This document shows positions 1-11,714 of a DNA stretch of 52,309 nt, piece after piece. The stretch spans positions 1-52,309 of the forward strand of contig CASEBB010000027.1 of assembly GCA_949286015.1 (NCBI GenBank), read 5' to 3'. Within the stretch, counting starts at the first letter, position 1. The number at the start of each line of letters is the position of its first letter. A model generated the notes under the pieces. That model did no database searches. It worked only from the letters and a program-made list of their open reading frames with translations, and was not told where the DNA came from. The stretch is from an uncultured Succinivibrionaceae bacterium (GTDB taxonomy: Bacteria; Pseudomonadota; Gammaproteobacteria; Enterobacterales; Succinivibrionaceae). Both the position numbers and the translations under genes were made by a program.

Positions 1-70
1 CAGAAGTGAAATGCAGTCACGCCGATGGTAGTGCAACGAACGATTGTGCGAGAGTAGGTCATCGCCAAGC
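1..70 (+). rRNA. rrf: 5S ribosomal RNA, 3' portion (truncated by window edge)
   Basis: The first 70 bases match the 3' half of a bacterial 5S rRNA. They contain the conserved CAGAAGTGAA, GCCGATGGTAGTG and GCGAGAGTAGGTCATCGCC blocks in the right order and spacing. The 5' ~50 bases lie outside the window. A strong intrinsic terminator follows 17 bases later, so this is the end of an rRNA operon on the + strand. The 3' end is estimated from the pairing expected at the end of helix I and may be off by one or two bases. Confidence 0.93.
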
Positions 71-87
71 TAAGAACAAACTGCAAG

Positions 88-125
88 CCCCGTAGATCGT
101 AAGGTCTACGGGGTTTTGCTTTTTT
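88..125 (+). terminator. Rho-independent terminator of the rRNA operon
   Basis: Arms CCCCGTAGAT (88-97) and GTCTACGGGG (104-113) form a 10-bp stem with one G-T pair and a 6-base loop. It is followed by TTTTGCTTTTTT. Its position just after the 5S end makes it the rRNA operon terminator. Confidence 0.93.
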
Positions 126-469
126 GGTCACTGTAAAATCCAGCGCCTCTCAGGATAGATCCTAAATGGCTGCGCTACGATCTGCTGCGCAAGCCGCATC
201 CTATTGTCCTGCCGCACTCTTCCCTCTGCCCGCCTCACTTTCATCTTGTGTCAGCATCTCATTGCGCTGCGTTCTCGCCTGCACTTGCTGACTGTGCGCA
301 CTGCAAATCCAGCCACCTTACAGCGATAACGCCAGACAGCGATAACGCCTGCCATAACCCCTGTGTTAAACTGATCTTGCTTCTTGTAGGACTCTGTCGC
401 TTCTGCTCTGCGGTCAATCATCGAGCCCTGCACCTCCGTGAAGATCAGTCTCTGCGTGGAGGATGAGAC
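126..469. other. Intergenic region between the rRNA operon and the first protein gene
   Basis: No convincing coding sequence is seen; short open frames here have no recognisable protein features. Near its right end a CCTCC block (about 433-437) is complementary to the GGAGG ribosome-binding site (458-462) of the next gene. A hairpin hiding that site could therefore form, but this is only a base-pairing observation. Confidence 0.5.
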
Positions 470-1945
470 GTGAGACGCTTACGTACCTATTCTTATAAGC
501 AGCGCAGCATATTAATCCTCCTGCCTCTCATGCTGCTCGCCATCAGCACTTGGTCTCTTAATGAGCAAATCACGCCACAGCTCACCCCTGCTTTTCGTGA
601 GGTGCTCCTTCTCAGTGCCCGTATCTTCTTTCCAGGGCTCTTTGCCATCGCTGTCGCCTTTATGGTGCCAACCTTCGATCGCACCTTACAGATCGTGTCA
701 GTGTGTCTTGCCTACGTCTTTGCCGTTATGGTGCTCCCTGCCTATAGCCCTAACGTGCTGATGAATCCCATCATCTGCGTCTTGGCAGCGGTATCGACAC
801 TTTTAGCAATGCTCCCTTATCCCGTGCGCTTTGAGGAGAACTTTATAAACCAGACCAGCCATGTTATGTGGGCCTTGTGTCTGGTGGCCTTGCTGCCCAT
901 TTGTACTATCATCGCCATGATCTTGGTGTTGCGGCAAATGGACACCTTTATCCTCTACACCTTTGACGAGCTCTTTGGGCAGTCCTTCCTCTCGGTGGTC
1001 TACGTGCCTCTGTACCTGCTGTTGCAGGCTCTAGGCTTTCACGAGCTTGTGGGAGACTTGCTCACTCTCCGCTACCAAAACCATGTAGTCACGGCCTTCG
1101 TCAATAGTATCGTGGTCATTAACCTCTTTGCATTGCCTGCAACCTTGTTCACGCGCTCGCTTTTTACTAAAGGCTATGTGCGCTTGTTCTTGACCATGCT
1201 TATGGCCATCTCCATCCTGACTAACTCTATAGGATCGTGCCTGTCCTTAAGCCTGCTCTTGCTTTTAATCTTCTACCCAGGCTCCTTTGCGTTACTGCTG
1301 CTTTCGAGCATGATCTGCTATACGCTCTCGTATTTTCTCCAAGTGCAGCCCATGACCGTTGTCAGTAACCTCTATCGCCCTGATATCAGGCTTTCTGAGG
1401 TTACCTTTAGCTATAGCAATAGCGTCATCACCGTGCTTGAGTGTTTTGCGATCTTTATCCCTGTGATCTTGGTGCTGCTTTCTATGTGGATTAGACGTGA
1501 GCGCACTCTCGATCGGCGCCGGAAGTGGCGCTCTATCAACACAGGCTATACTGTAAATGCATCCAGCTCGTTAGAGCTGCGTCTTTTAGCCCTGTTGCGC
1601 GCTTTAGGCGGTATCAGCAATATCGTGGATGTGGCTGAAGATGGCAATTGGCTGTATGTGCAAGTGGCCTCTCATGATGAGGTATCTGTAACCTCACTTA
1701 ATAGCTTACTGCCAGAGAAGCCATTGATTGACCGTATTAACAAGCTGTACTTATGTGAGATTGGTGATGAGAGTCACTTCATGCACCAGCGTCTTAGCAA
1801 GCTGATAGCTAACCCCTTTGGTGAATCAGAGTACGAGGTGCAACTTAGTACGCCTTTTGAGATTCACCCTATGGGGTACGATAAAGATAACCCGACGGAG
1901 TTGGCTTTGTTTAAGCGCCAGCAACAGGCTCATGCTATGAGTTAG
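470..1945 (+). CDS. PTS EIIBC-like membrane protein lacking the EIIB catalytic cysteine
   Basis: 491 residues with about ten hydrophobic segments in residues 15-345, followed by a soluble C-terminal domain. The membrane part has the flavour of glucose-family PTS EIIC, with an LQALGFHEL stretch where EIIC has its YGFxxRLLIPFGLHH loop, but no GITEPIEF-type motif is visible. Residues about 364-410 (LALLRALGGISNIVDV...) resemble the EIIB fold, LLxALGGxxNIxxVDxCxTRLRV. At the place of the phosphorylated Cys the protein reads AEDGNWLYVQV, so the Cys is missing. It is therefore likely not a working phosphotransferase and could be a sensor or a decayed transporter. Start GTG at 470, chosen because GGAGG lies 7 bases upstream. 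It stands alone between the rRNA operon and prmA. The family call is an inference from pattern and is the weakest of the larger genes here. Confidence 0.5.
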   Translation: MRRLRTYSYKQRSILILLPLMLLAISTWSLNEQITPQLTPAFREVLLLSARIFFPGLFAIAVAFMVPTFDRTLQIVSVCLAYVFAVMVLPAYSPNVLMNPIICVLAAVSTLLAMLPYPVRFEENFINQTSHVMWALCLVALLPICTIIAMILVLRQMDTFILYTFDELFGQSFLSVVYVPLYLLLQALGFHELVGDLLTLRYQNHVVTAFVNSIVVINLFALPATLFTRSLFTKGYVRLFLTMLMAISILTNSIGSCLSLSLLLLLIFYPGSFALLLLSSMICYTLSYFLQVQPMTVVSNLYRPDIRLSEVTFSYSNSVITVLECFAIFIPVILVLLSMWIRRERTLDRRRKWRSINTGYTVNASSSLELRLLALLRALGGISNIVDVAEDGNWLYVQVASHDEVSVTSLNSLLPEKPLIDRINKLYLCEIGDESHFMHQRLSKLIANPFGESEYEVQLSTPFEIHPMGYDKDNPTELALFKRQQQAHAMS

Positions 1946-2119
1946 TGTTAGCAAGGGGCCGCAACGCATGGCAGCAGCTCTTGTTAGCTTGTCGATCTTG
2001 AGTCTTTTGCCTCTTTGCCGCTATTAAAGCGCGGCCCTTAAGCCTTATCTTAAAGGGTGTCCTTTACTGGGCGTCGCTCTTAATCTCCTTAGTTTTTCTT
2101 CTCTGTTACAGGTTTGCTC

Positions 2120-3013
2120 ATGTCTGAAGACAATCAAGTGTGGAAGCAAGTTTCCTTGGTGGTTGACGGCGCTAAAGCCGAAGAGGTCTCCGATATCCTC
2201 TTTTACCTAGGCTCGGTGGCCGTAACTTATGAGGATGCTAAGGACGATCCTATCCTCGAGCCGCTGCCTGGCGAGCAAAAGATGTGGCCTACCACCATCG
2301 TCACCGGCCTCTTTACGCAGGGCTTTGATACTGTGCCTGTGATCTCCTATCTGCAACACCTCTATGGCGATCAGTACCCAATTGCGGAGCACGACCTTGA
2401 GGATAAGGATTGGGTGCGCGCATGGATGGACAACTTTAAGCCAATCAAGTGCGGCTCTAAGCTCTGGATCTGCCCATCATGGTGTGAGGTTCCCGACCCT
2501 CAGGCTGTAAACGTCATGCTCGATCCTGGCCTTGCCTTTGGAACGGGCACCCACCCAACTACCTTCCTCTGCTTAGGCTTTTTAGATAGCCTGCCTGACC
2601 TGCATCAATCCAATGTGCTCGACTACGGTTGTGGCTCGGGCATCTTAGCCATTGCTGCGCTCAAACTGGGGGCACCTGAGGCTTATGGTGTGGATATCGA
2701 TCCTCAAGCCTTGATTGCTAGCCGTGATAACGCTGAGCGTAATCAGGTTGCTGACCACTTAAAGCTGGTCGATGGCAGTAATGCCTCGAGCTTACCTGCT
2801 TGCCCTGTAGTGGTAGCCAATATCCTTGCAGGCCCGCTGGCGCAATTAGAGCCACATATTGCGGCGCTGTGCCAAAGCGGTGGCAAGTTGGCTTTATCCG
2901 GTATCTTAGAGACCCAAGCTGATGAGGTGATTGCGGCCTATCAGCAGGACTTTGTGATTGACGGTACGAAGACCAAGGAGGGCTGGGTGCTGATCACGGC
3001 TACCCGTAAATAG
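2120..3013 (+). CDS. prmA: Ribosomal protein L11 methyltransferase PrmA
   Basis: 297 residues, the usual length of PrmA (E. coli 293). It transfers methyl groups from S-adenosylmethionine to lysines and the N-terminus of ribosomal protein L11 in the cytoplasm. Visible hallmarks: the DPGLAFGTGTHPTT motif near residue 135-150, SAM motif I VLDYGCGSGILA at about 165-177, the acidic GVDIDPQA loop after it, and the VVANILAGPL motif (NI/LxxxPL) near 233. The N-terminal 100 residues form the L11-binding domain by family knowledge. ATG 2120 is chosen over an in-frame TTG six bases upstream. In enterobacteria prmA often precedes dusB-fis; here an unrelated large gene follows. Confidence 0.97.
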   Translation: MSEDNQVWKQVSLVVDGAKAEEVSDILFYLGSVAVTYEDAKDDPILEPLPGEQKMWPTTIVTGLFTQGFDTVPVISYLQHLYGDQYPIAEHDLEDKDWVRAWMDNFKPIKCGSKLWICPSWCEVPDPQAVNVMLDPGLAFGTGTHPTTFLCLGFLDSLPDLHQSNVLDYGCGSGILAIAALKLGAPEAYGVDIDPQALIASRDNAERNQVADHLKLVDGSNASSLPACPVVVANILAGPLAQLEPHIAALCQSGGKLALSGILETQADEVIAAYQQDFVIDGTKTKEGWVLITATRK

Positions 3014-3054
3014 AAAACAGGTCGCTACGCTGTAGTAGACGTGTACATAAAGGG

Positions 3055-3078
3055 GCTGAGCTCTTAAGGAAGCTCAGC
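3055..3078 (+). terminator. Possible weak terminator or hairpin after prmA
   Basis: GCTGAGCT (3055-3062) and AGCTCAGC (3071-3078) form a perfect 8-bp stem with an 8-base loop. It is followed by only TTGCTCCTT, without a proper T-run. It may slow or end transcription between prmA and the next gene. Confidence 0.35.
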
Positions 3079-3147
3079 TTGCTCCTTAGGCCGTGGCTAG
3101 AGGGGACTGGTAGGCGCTAAGGTAAATAGGCTTTTTGGTAGGTGCTT

Positions 3148-6567
<3,420 letters not shown>

Positions 6568-7339
6568 TTGGGAGTAACAAGCGGCTGCTGTCTTTACGTG
6601 GTGCTTGCCACCACCAGCTCCATCACCACCTCTGCGAGGGGCTCTGCTGAGCGAGCCCGCTGTGGCCATAATATGGTCGCAGTCTTCTGTGTGTGGAGTG
6701 TCGTGTGTCTTCTTCACCCAGTGTGTACAAGTGGGCTGCCTGCAAGGAGCAAGTGAGAGCGTTTTCTCCCTGTGTGCACAGCTACTTGCCATTAACCGTA
6801 CCTTAGAGGTACGTCGCGGTAGCGACGCTTGCTGCGCCCAATCAGGTTTCTGCGTCAATGGTCTTAACCCCACCTCAAAGGCCGATTTTAAGCCAATCAC
6901 ATAGGAGTAAATACTCTAAAGGAGCAATGGGGAAAACGCTCTCTCACTACCACCGCTGTCAACGCGCTTTCTGCCCTGTTGACGCCGCTGGTAAGGCGAA
7001 ACTACCCCAGAGATCTTGCGCGTAATGGCGGTTGCTACGTCAAGAGGCTGCTTAGTGTAGTGGGTACTCCAAGGTGGTACGCGATCGCACAGTTCGGAAA
7101 ATACTCTAAGGAACAAGGGGAAACACTCTCGATCAAGTATTGGCCGCAGAGAGCGATTGCTGCGCCGCGCTTAATAGAGTTTGTCCTGTGCTTGCGGGGC
7201 GCTACTGGTCATAGTGGCGGTTTCTGCTTACGCCTGACATCAGCTGATACGCTGACACAAGGAGCCGCAGTCCTCAGCAGGTGAGCATATCTGGCCTTTG
7301 CACTACACTCCACGCGCTAAGTTACGCGGCTAAGGCGCG
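6568..7339. other. Long non-coding gap (772 bp) between convergent genes, with an imperfect direct repeat
   Basis: The flanking genes converge here. Open frames in the gap have no recognisable protein character. The block beginning AAATACTCTAAAGGAGCAAT (6909-6944) recurs imperfectly as AAATACTCTAAGGAACAAGG (7099-7131); both continue into GGGGAAAA/GGGGAAAC and CTCTC. A CCACCACC-rich stretch lies at 6608-6640. No clear intrinsic terminator with a T-run was found for either gene. Confidence 0.55.
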
Positions 7340-8578
7340 TTAGATACGCTTAAGCACGATGGAGGTGTTGATACCACCAAAAGCAAAGTTGTTGGTGACG
7401 ATGAGATCGGTATCGATCAGGCGCTTTTCACCTACGATGTAGTCGAGGTCGCCACACTCGGGATCGACATTCTTGAGATTTAAGGTCGGGTGGAACCAAC
7501 CTTCATGCATCATCTTGATGGCAGTGAGCGCCTCAACCGCGCCACAGGCACCTAAGGTGTGGCCAAAGTAGCTTTTGAGTGATGAAATCGGCGTCTTGTT
7601 GCCAAAGATGCGCGCGGTAGCGGTGCTCTCGGCGATATCGCCACGAGTGGTGCCAGTGCCGTGAGCGCTAATGTAGCCAATGTCTTGGGGAGCGACTTGA
7701 GCTTGCTCTAAGGCCATACGCACGCACTGCTCAATGGTGTCACTCTTAGGCTGGGTAATGTGCGACGCATCGCAATTGGTCGCAAAGCCTAAGATCTCAG
7801 CGTAAATCTTGGCGCCACGCTCCATGGCGTGCTCATACTCTTCTAAAATCAGGGTGCCTGCACCCTCGCCAATGACAATGCCGTCGCGGTCGCGATCAAA
7901 AGGCGATGGGGTTAGCTCAGGCGTGCTGTTTTTCTGGGTAGTGGCAAAGAGCGTATCAAAGACTGCAGCCTCAGATGGACAGAGCTCTTCGCCGCCACCG
8001 GCAATCATTACCTTTTGCAGACCGTATTTGATGCTCTCATAGGCGTAGCCAATGGCTTGGGAGCCGGAGGTGCAGGCGCTTGAGGTAGGGATGAGGCGCC
8101 CTTTGACCCCAAAGAATAGTCCCGCATTGACGGCAGTGGTGTGCGGCATCATTTGTAGATAGGTGGTGCTGGTGATATCACCGGTGTCATGCTTGATGAA
8201 CATCGAGCCAAAGTCACGGGTTGGCTTGGTGCTGCCAGTGCATGAGCCATAGGCAATGCCCGTACTGCCATCGCTCACGCAAGGAAGAGGCTCGCCTTTA
8301 TCGTCTAAGAGGGCTGCATCTTGTAAGGCCAGCTCGCTGGCGCGGGTAGCCATCAAGGCGACACGTCCCATGGAGCGGGTCTTTTTGCGTGGGTAGTAAG
8401 CCGGTGCCGCAAAGTCAGGCACGGGCGCGCCTAACTTTGTGCCAAGGCCATTGTATACATCCCAATCATGCATGTAGACCACGGCATTGTGATAGGAGAG
8501 CAAACCTTGCTTGAGACTCTCCCAGCTTTGCCCAAAGGCAGTCACCGCACCTATTCCTGTTACGACAACGCGTTTCAC
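7340..8578 (-). CDS. apeR: 3-oxoacyl-ACP synthase, aryl polyene type (ApeR-like)
   Basis: 412-residue ketosynthase of the FabF/type II PKS fold, last gene of the aryl polyene operon. It condenses acyl-ACP with malonyl-ACP during polyene chain building in the cytoplasm. All three catalytic residues are visible: Cys169 in TSSACTSGSQ, His in SAHGTGTTRGD (about 302) and His in SYFGHTLGACG (about 342). The C-terminal FGGINTS motif is also present. The start is GTG at 8578, overlapping the TGA of the upstream reductase gene (GTGA), which points to translational coupling. The symbol follows the Xenorhabdus/E. coli ape nomenclature by order and domain; biochemical equivalence is inferred. No terminator was found downstream. 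Confidence 0.9.
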   Translation of the reverse strand: MKRVVVTGIGAVTAFGQSWESLKQGLLSYHNAVVYMHDWDVYNGLGTKLGAPVPDFAAPAYYPRKKTRSMGRVALMATRASELALQDAALLDDKGEPLPCVSDGSTGIAYGSCTGSTKPTRDFGSMFIKHDTGDITSTTYLQMMPHTTAVNAGLFFGVKGRLIPTSSACTSGSQAIGYAYESIKYGLQKVMIAGGGEELCPSEAAVFDTLFATTQKNSTPELTPSPFDRDRDGIVIGEGAGTLILEEYEHAMERGAKIYAEILGFATNCDASHITQPKSDTIEQCVRMALEQAQVAPQDIGYISAHGTGTTRGDIAESTATARIFGNKTPISSLKSYFGHTLGACGAVEALTAIKMMHEGWFHPTLNLKNVDPECGDLDYIVGEKRLIDTDLIVTNNFAFGGINTSIVLKRI

Positions 8579-9321
8579 AGCAATCCTCCGTTAATCGCAA
8601 TTACCTGCCGTGTGACATAGGCAGCCTCATCTGACATCAGGTAAGACACTAAACCAGCCACTTCCTCGACCTTGCCCATGCGCCGCAGCGCAATGAGCTT
8701 CATGGCCTCACTTCTAACCGTGTCATCAAGTGCGGTCATATCAGTCTCAATGAGTCCAGGGGCTACCGCATTGACCGTAATCTGGCGTTTACCCAGCTCC
8801 AAGGCCAACGATTTGGCGGCAGCAATAAGTCCTGCTTTGGAGGCGGCATAATTGGTCTGGCCACGATTACCGGCGATGCCTGAGACCGAGGACATCACAA
8901 TAATGCGCCCTCCAGCGCGCAGACGGATCATGGGCATGATCAAGGGATTGATCACGTTGTAAAAGGAGTTGAGGTTGGTGTTTATCACCTCATGCCAGTT
9001 CTCGGCACTCATGCTGGGAAAGGCATCATCACGCGTGATGCCGGCGTTACTCACCACCCCATAAAAGGCACCATGGGCATTAACTTCAGCTTCAAGCTGA
9101 GCCTGACACTGCTGGGTGTTTGCAACATCAAAGCAGATGATGGAGCCAGATCCGCCTTGCGCGGTGATTTGCTCTAAGGTGTCGTTGGCGCCTTGGGCAT
9201 CATGGCCATAGTGCACCACTACAAAAAAGCCATCGCGAGCTAAGCGCAGGGCTACGCCCTTGCCTATGCCACGACTGGCGCCGGTGACAAGAACACGGCG
9301 CATGGTATTAGCTTCTGCCAT
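8575..9321 (-). CDS. apeQ: 3-oxoacyl-ACP reductase, aryl polyene type (ApeQ-like, FabG family)
   Basis: 248-residue short-chain dehydrogenase that reduces the 3-keto group of the growing ACP-bound chain with NADPH. It has the cofactor motif TGASRGIG (residues 13-20), the NAG motif in VVSNAGITRDD, the catalytic Ser in VMSSVSG, the YxxxK catalytic pair in TNYAASKAG, and PGLIETDMT after it. Two starts are possible: ATG 9321, used here, and ATG 9303, which would place the nucleotide-binding strand right at the N-terminus as is typical of FabG. A 176-bp gap separates it from the upstream dehydratase, the second largest gap of the operon. Confidence 0.92.
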   Translation of the reverse strand: MAEANTMRRVLVTGASRGIGKGVALRLARDGFFVVVHYGHDAQGANDTLEQITAQGGSGSIICFDVANTQQCQAQLEAEVNAHGAFYGVVSNAGITRDDAFPSMSAENWHEVINTNLNSFYNVINPLIMPMIRLRAGGRIIVMSSVSGIAGNRGQTNYAASKAGLIAAAKSLALELGKRQITVNAVAPGLIETDMTALDDTVRSEAMKLIALRRMGKVEEVAGLVSYLMSDEAAYVTRQVIAINGGLL

Positions 9322-9497
9322 TGGTTTTCGCTCTGTCCTTTAGGAAAGAGTGATCTAATAAATGACGGAGATGGGGCTTAGGGATGGCAACGTCACCCAC
9401 CTCGAGATGAATGGTGCAAGTGATCCTCATCCTATCTTAGAGAGGGGCACTAGGATTACCCTAAAGACCGTCATCTATAAAGTCAGTCGTTCCTTAC

Positions 9498-9959
9498 TTA
9501 ATTGAGTCCTAATTTACGCTCAAGGTCAGCATCAAACTGGCACAGGCTGAGCCGACCTGTGGCTAAGGTGTTGGAACCTTGGGTGATACTGCCTTCAAAG
9601 GAGGCGTAATTGCGCTCCTGCATCAGCATGCTCAGGGTGATGGCAAGGGGCGCTGGGTTGTCTAAGTGAAAGAATGCGGCGCTGGCAACATAAGCGCGTA
9701 CTGATAAAATCAGGCCGCCGTGAGCGGCAGCACGCCCTGCGCACTTATCGTGGTAGCCTGACCAAATGCCCACTGTTTGGGCCATGAGTTCAATGCCAAT
9801 GTAAGAGGGCAAGCCTTGGGGCGTCAAAAAGGGCTGGAGCAGTGACGAGTCAAGCGCCACGCTGCAGCTTACGCTTTCAGCAGTAATCTCATTTACCTGC
9901 TCGATGAGCAGCATGGGGCTACGGTGGAAGAGATACTCTTGCGGGCTAAGATAGCTCAT
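9498..9959 (-). CDS. apeP: Hotdog-fold 3-hydroxyacyl-ACP dehydratase (ApeP-like)
   Basis: 153 residues of the FabA/FabZ-like hotdog fold. HRSPMLLIEQV near residue 12 is the start of the fold with the candidate catalytic His. ELMAQTVGIWSGYH near residue 57-70 is the central hotdog helix with the glutamate typical of the FabZ-like active site. In aryl polyene pathways this type acts with a second small dehydratase (ApeI, also present) to make the conjugated double bonds. It overlaps the upstream ketosynthase gene by 14 bases, so the two are translationally linked. Confidence 0.87.
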   Translation of the reverse strand: MSYLSPQEYLFHRSPMLLIEQVNEITAESVSCSVALDSSLLQPFLTPQGLPSYIGIELMAQTVGIWSGYHDKCAGRAAAHGGLILSVRAYVASAAFFHLDNPAPLAITLSMLMQERNYASFEGSITQGSNTLATGRLSLCQFDADLERKLGLN

Positions 9960-11127
9960 AGGCCCCTCCTAAGCGCAAAATCAGCGAGGTGTTATTGCCG
10001 CCAAAAGCAAAGGCATTGGTCATGATGAATTCGCTGTGCAGGTGCTGGTCTGTGGTGGTGAGCAGGCCAAACTCTGGCAGCGCGGGATCTAAGTGGTTGA
10101 CGCTAAAGTCCTGCGGTACCAAGGGCAGATTTTCCTCTAAGGTCAGGGCGCATAAGCACAGCTCGACAATGCCTGAGGCCCCGAGAGTATGGCCGGTTAA
10201 GTACTTGGTGGAAGAGCACGGCGTCTTAGTGCCAAAGACACGCTGCATCACCGTGGCTTCGGCCTTGTCATTCATGACCGAAGCAGTGCCATGTAAATTG
10301 ACATAGGCGATGTCGCAAGGGCGCAGTCCTGCTTGCGCTAAAGCCATGCGCATAGCCGCCTCAGCGCCCTTACCCTCAGGCTCTGGGGCGGAGACATGGT
10401 AGGCATCGCTGGATTCGCCCGAGCCGACTAGACTTAAGCCCTGCGTGCGCTCACGAGTGAGTAGTATGAGACCGGCACCTTCGCCAATGGTGATGCCCTT
10501 GCGCTCAGCGGCAAAGGGAGCACAGAGCTCATCTGAGACCAGCTCTAAGGCCTTAAAGCCATTGATCGGCATGCGGCACAGGGTATCGGCCCCGCCGCAG
10601 AGCACCGCATCGCATAAGCCACTTTGCAGCATTCTCATACCAGAGATCACTGCGCGCGAGCTGGACGAACAAGCGGTTGATACCGTGTAAGCAGGCCCTG
10701 TAGTCTGCAGATAGAGCTGTAAAAAGCGTGAGGGGTCACCTAGCTCCTGCATGGGGTAGCGCCAACGCGTAAAGCTGGGGTCAGATACCTTGTGATCGGC
10801 CTCATCAAGACCAGAGGTCGAGGTGCCCATGACAATACCAAAGCGACCCTTACCCACTTGCTCTATGGTAGAGGTGATGTCTGCTGCGATTTCTTGCAGG
10901 CAAGAGAGTAAGAGCTGATTGTTGCGGCTATTGTGGGCAGCAAGTTCTGGCAAAATGGAAGGTAACGGGCCATCGACGCCACCTAACATGAGCTTGCCTG
11001 TCGCCAGAAAGCCTGCACGTTCATACATATAGGGAGCGTGGCGCGCTTGTAGATTCTGCGCAATTTGCGCGCGGGTACGCCCTAGAGCACAGTGGCAGGC
11101 ATAGGACTTAAAAGCAATGGGCTGCAA
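9946..11127 (-). CDS. apeO: 3-oxoacyl-ACP synthase, aryl polyene type (ApeO-like)
   Basis: 393-residue ketosynthase with Cys153 in VSTACSSSSRAV, His in NLHGTASVMND and His in YLTGHTLGASG, so it should be active. In the characterised systems ApeO pairs with the chain-length-factor-like ApeC (encoded at 21105-21845 here). The start is TTG at 11127: no suitable ATG exists near the conserved N-terminus, while GAGGAG sits 7 bases upstream of this TTG. It follows the lipoprotein gene by 17 bp. The second half of the family signature, NAFAFGGNNTSLIL, is intact at the C-terminus. Confidence 0.9.
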   Translation of the reverse strand: MQPIAFKSYACHCALGRTRAQIAQNLQARHAPYMYERAGFLATGKLMLGGVDGPLPSILPELAAHNSRNNQLLLSCLQEIAADITSTIEQVGKGRFGIVMGTSTSGLDEADHKVSDPSFTRWRYPMQELGDPSRFLQLYLQTTGPAYTVSTACSSSSRAVISGMRMLQSGLCDAVLCGGADTLCRMPINGFKALELVSDELCAPFAAERKGITIGEGAGLILLTRERTQGLSLVGSGESSDAYHVSAPEPEGKGAEAAMRMALAQAGLRPCDIAYVNLHGTASVMNDKAEATVMQRVFGTKTPCSSTKYLTGHTLGASGIVELCLCALTLEENLPLVPQDFSVNHLDPALPEFGLLTTTDQHLHSEFIMTNAFAFGGNNTSLILRLGGAYELS

Positions 11128-11144
11128 GACAAAACTCCTCGGGC

Positions 11145-11714
11145 TTAGAGAGTGGTAATTTCAATGACATAGCCAAAGATCTTATGTTCGACGCGCGAGG
11201 CGTAACGCGTGGCATTACCCGTGGTGGGGGTAAAGTGCACTTGCTCTATCACTTGGCCAGATGGATCTTTGATAGTACGTAAGGTGCCATTATCCACAAG
11301 GCTAAAGCCTTGCGGCAGCACCGCCGCAATATCTTCTTGTGGCAAGAGGCCTAAGAAGATATCAAAGAGTACTTGCGCGGCAGGTGGCAGTTGGGCGATG
11401 GGAACATGAGTGGTGACCGCGACTGTTCCATTCTGATAACTGGCATCCACGAGGCGAATGCCGATTGGGCTTAACACCGCAAGCTGTAAGCTGGTGCCTT
11501 GGCCTTCTAAGATGACTAAGACTTTTTCTTGCCGTCCTTGGTAATGGATGGTTAAAAGCTGCTCTTGGCTTATAGGAGTGCTCAGCTCCATGCGCGGCAA
11601 GGCAATGCTCTGCTCTGGGGTGAGGTGGACGCTAGTGCTGGTAGGAGCGGGATTGGTGCTCGCACAGCCCGTGAGAATGAGGAGCGCCGCGCAAAGAGCA
11701 AGTTTAAGATTCAT
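11145..11714 (-). CDS. apeN: Aryl polyene cluster lipoprotein (DUF3261-like, ApeN-like)
   Basis: 189 residues with a lipoprotein signal peptide: hydrophobic LALCAALLIL followed by the lipobox LTGC (Cys17). After this a Ser/Thr/Pro linker leads into a beta-rich domain. By position and type it matches the small DUF3261 lipoprotein found between the MMPL exporter and ketosynthase genes of aryl polyene clusters. Its exact role is not established; placement of the pigment in the outer membrane is plausible. The start ATG overlaps the end of the exporter gene by 11 bases. Confidence 0.82.
   Translation of the reverse strand: MNLKLALCAALLILTGCASTNPAPTSTSVHLTPEQSIALPRMELSTPISQEQLLTIHYQGRQEKVLVILEGQGTSLQLAVLSPIGIRLVDASYQNGTVAVTTHVPIAQLPPAAQVLFDIFLGLLPQEDIAAVLPQGFSLVDNGTLRTIKDPSGQVIEQVHFTPTTGNATRYASRVEHKIFGYVIEITTL

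Noticed and set aside
248..466. Small frame upstream of the PTS-like gene
   Set aside because: Cys/His-rich chance translation with no start signals; the region looks like leader DNA.
6605..7284. Two plus-strand frames in the 772-bp gap (about 100 codons each)
   Set aside because: No ribosome-binding sites, unusual composition and no recognisable motif; probably chance.
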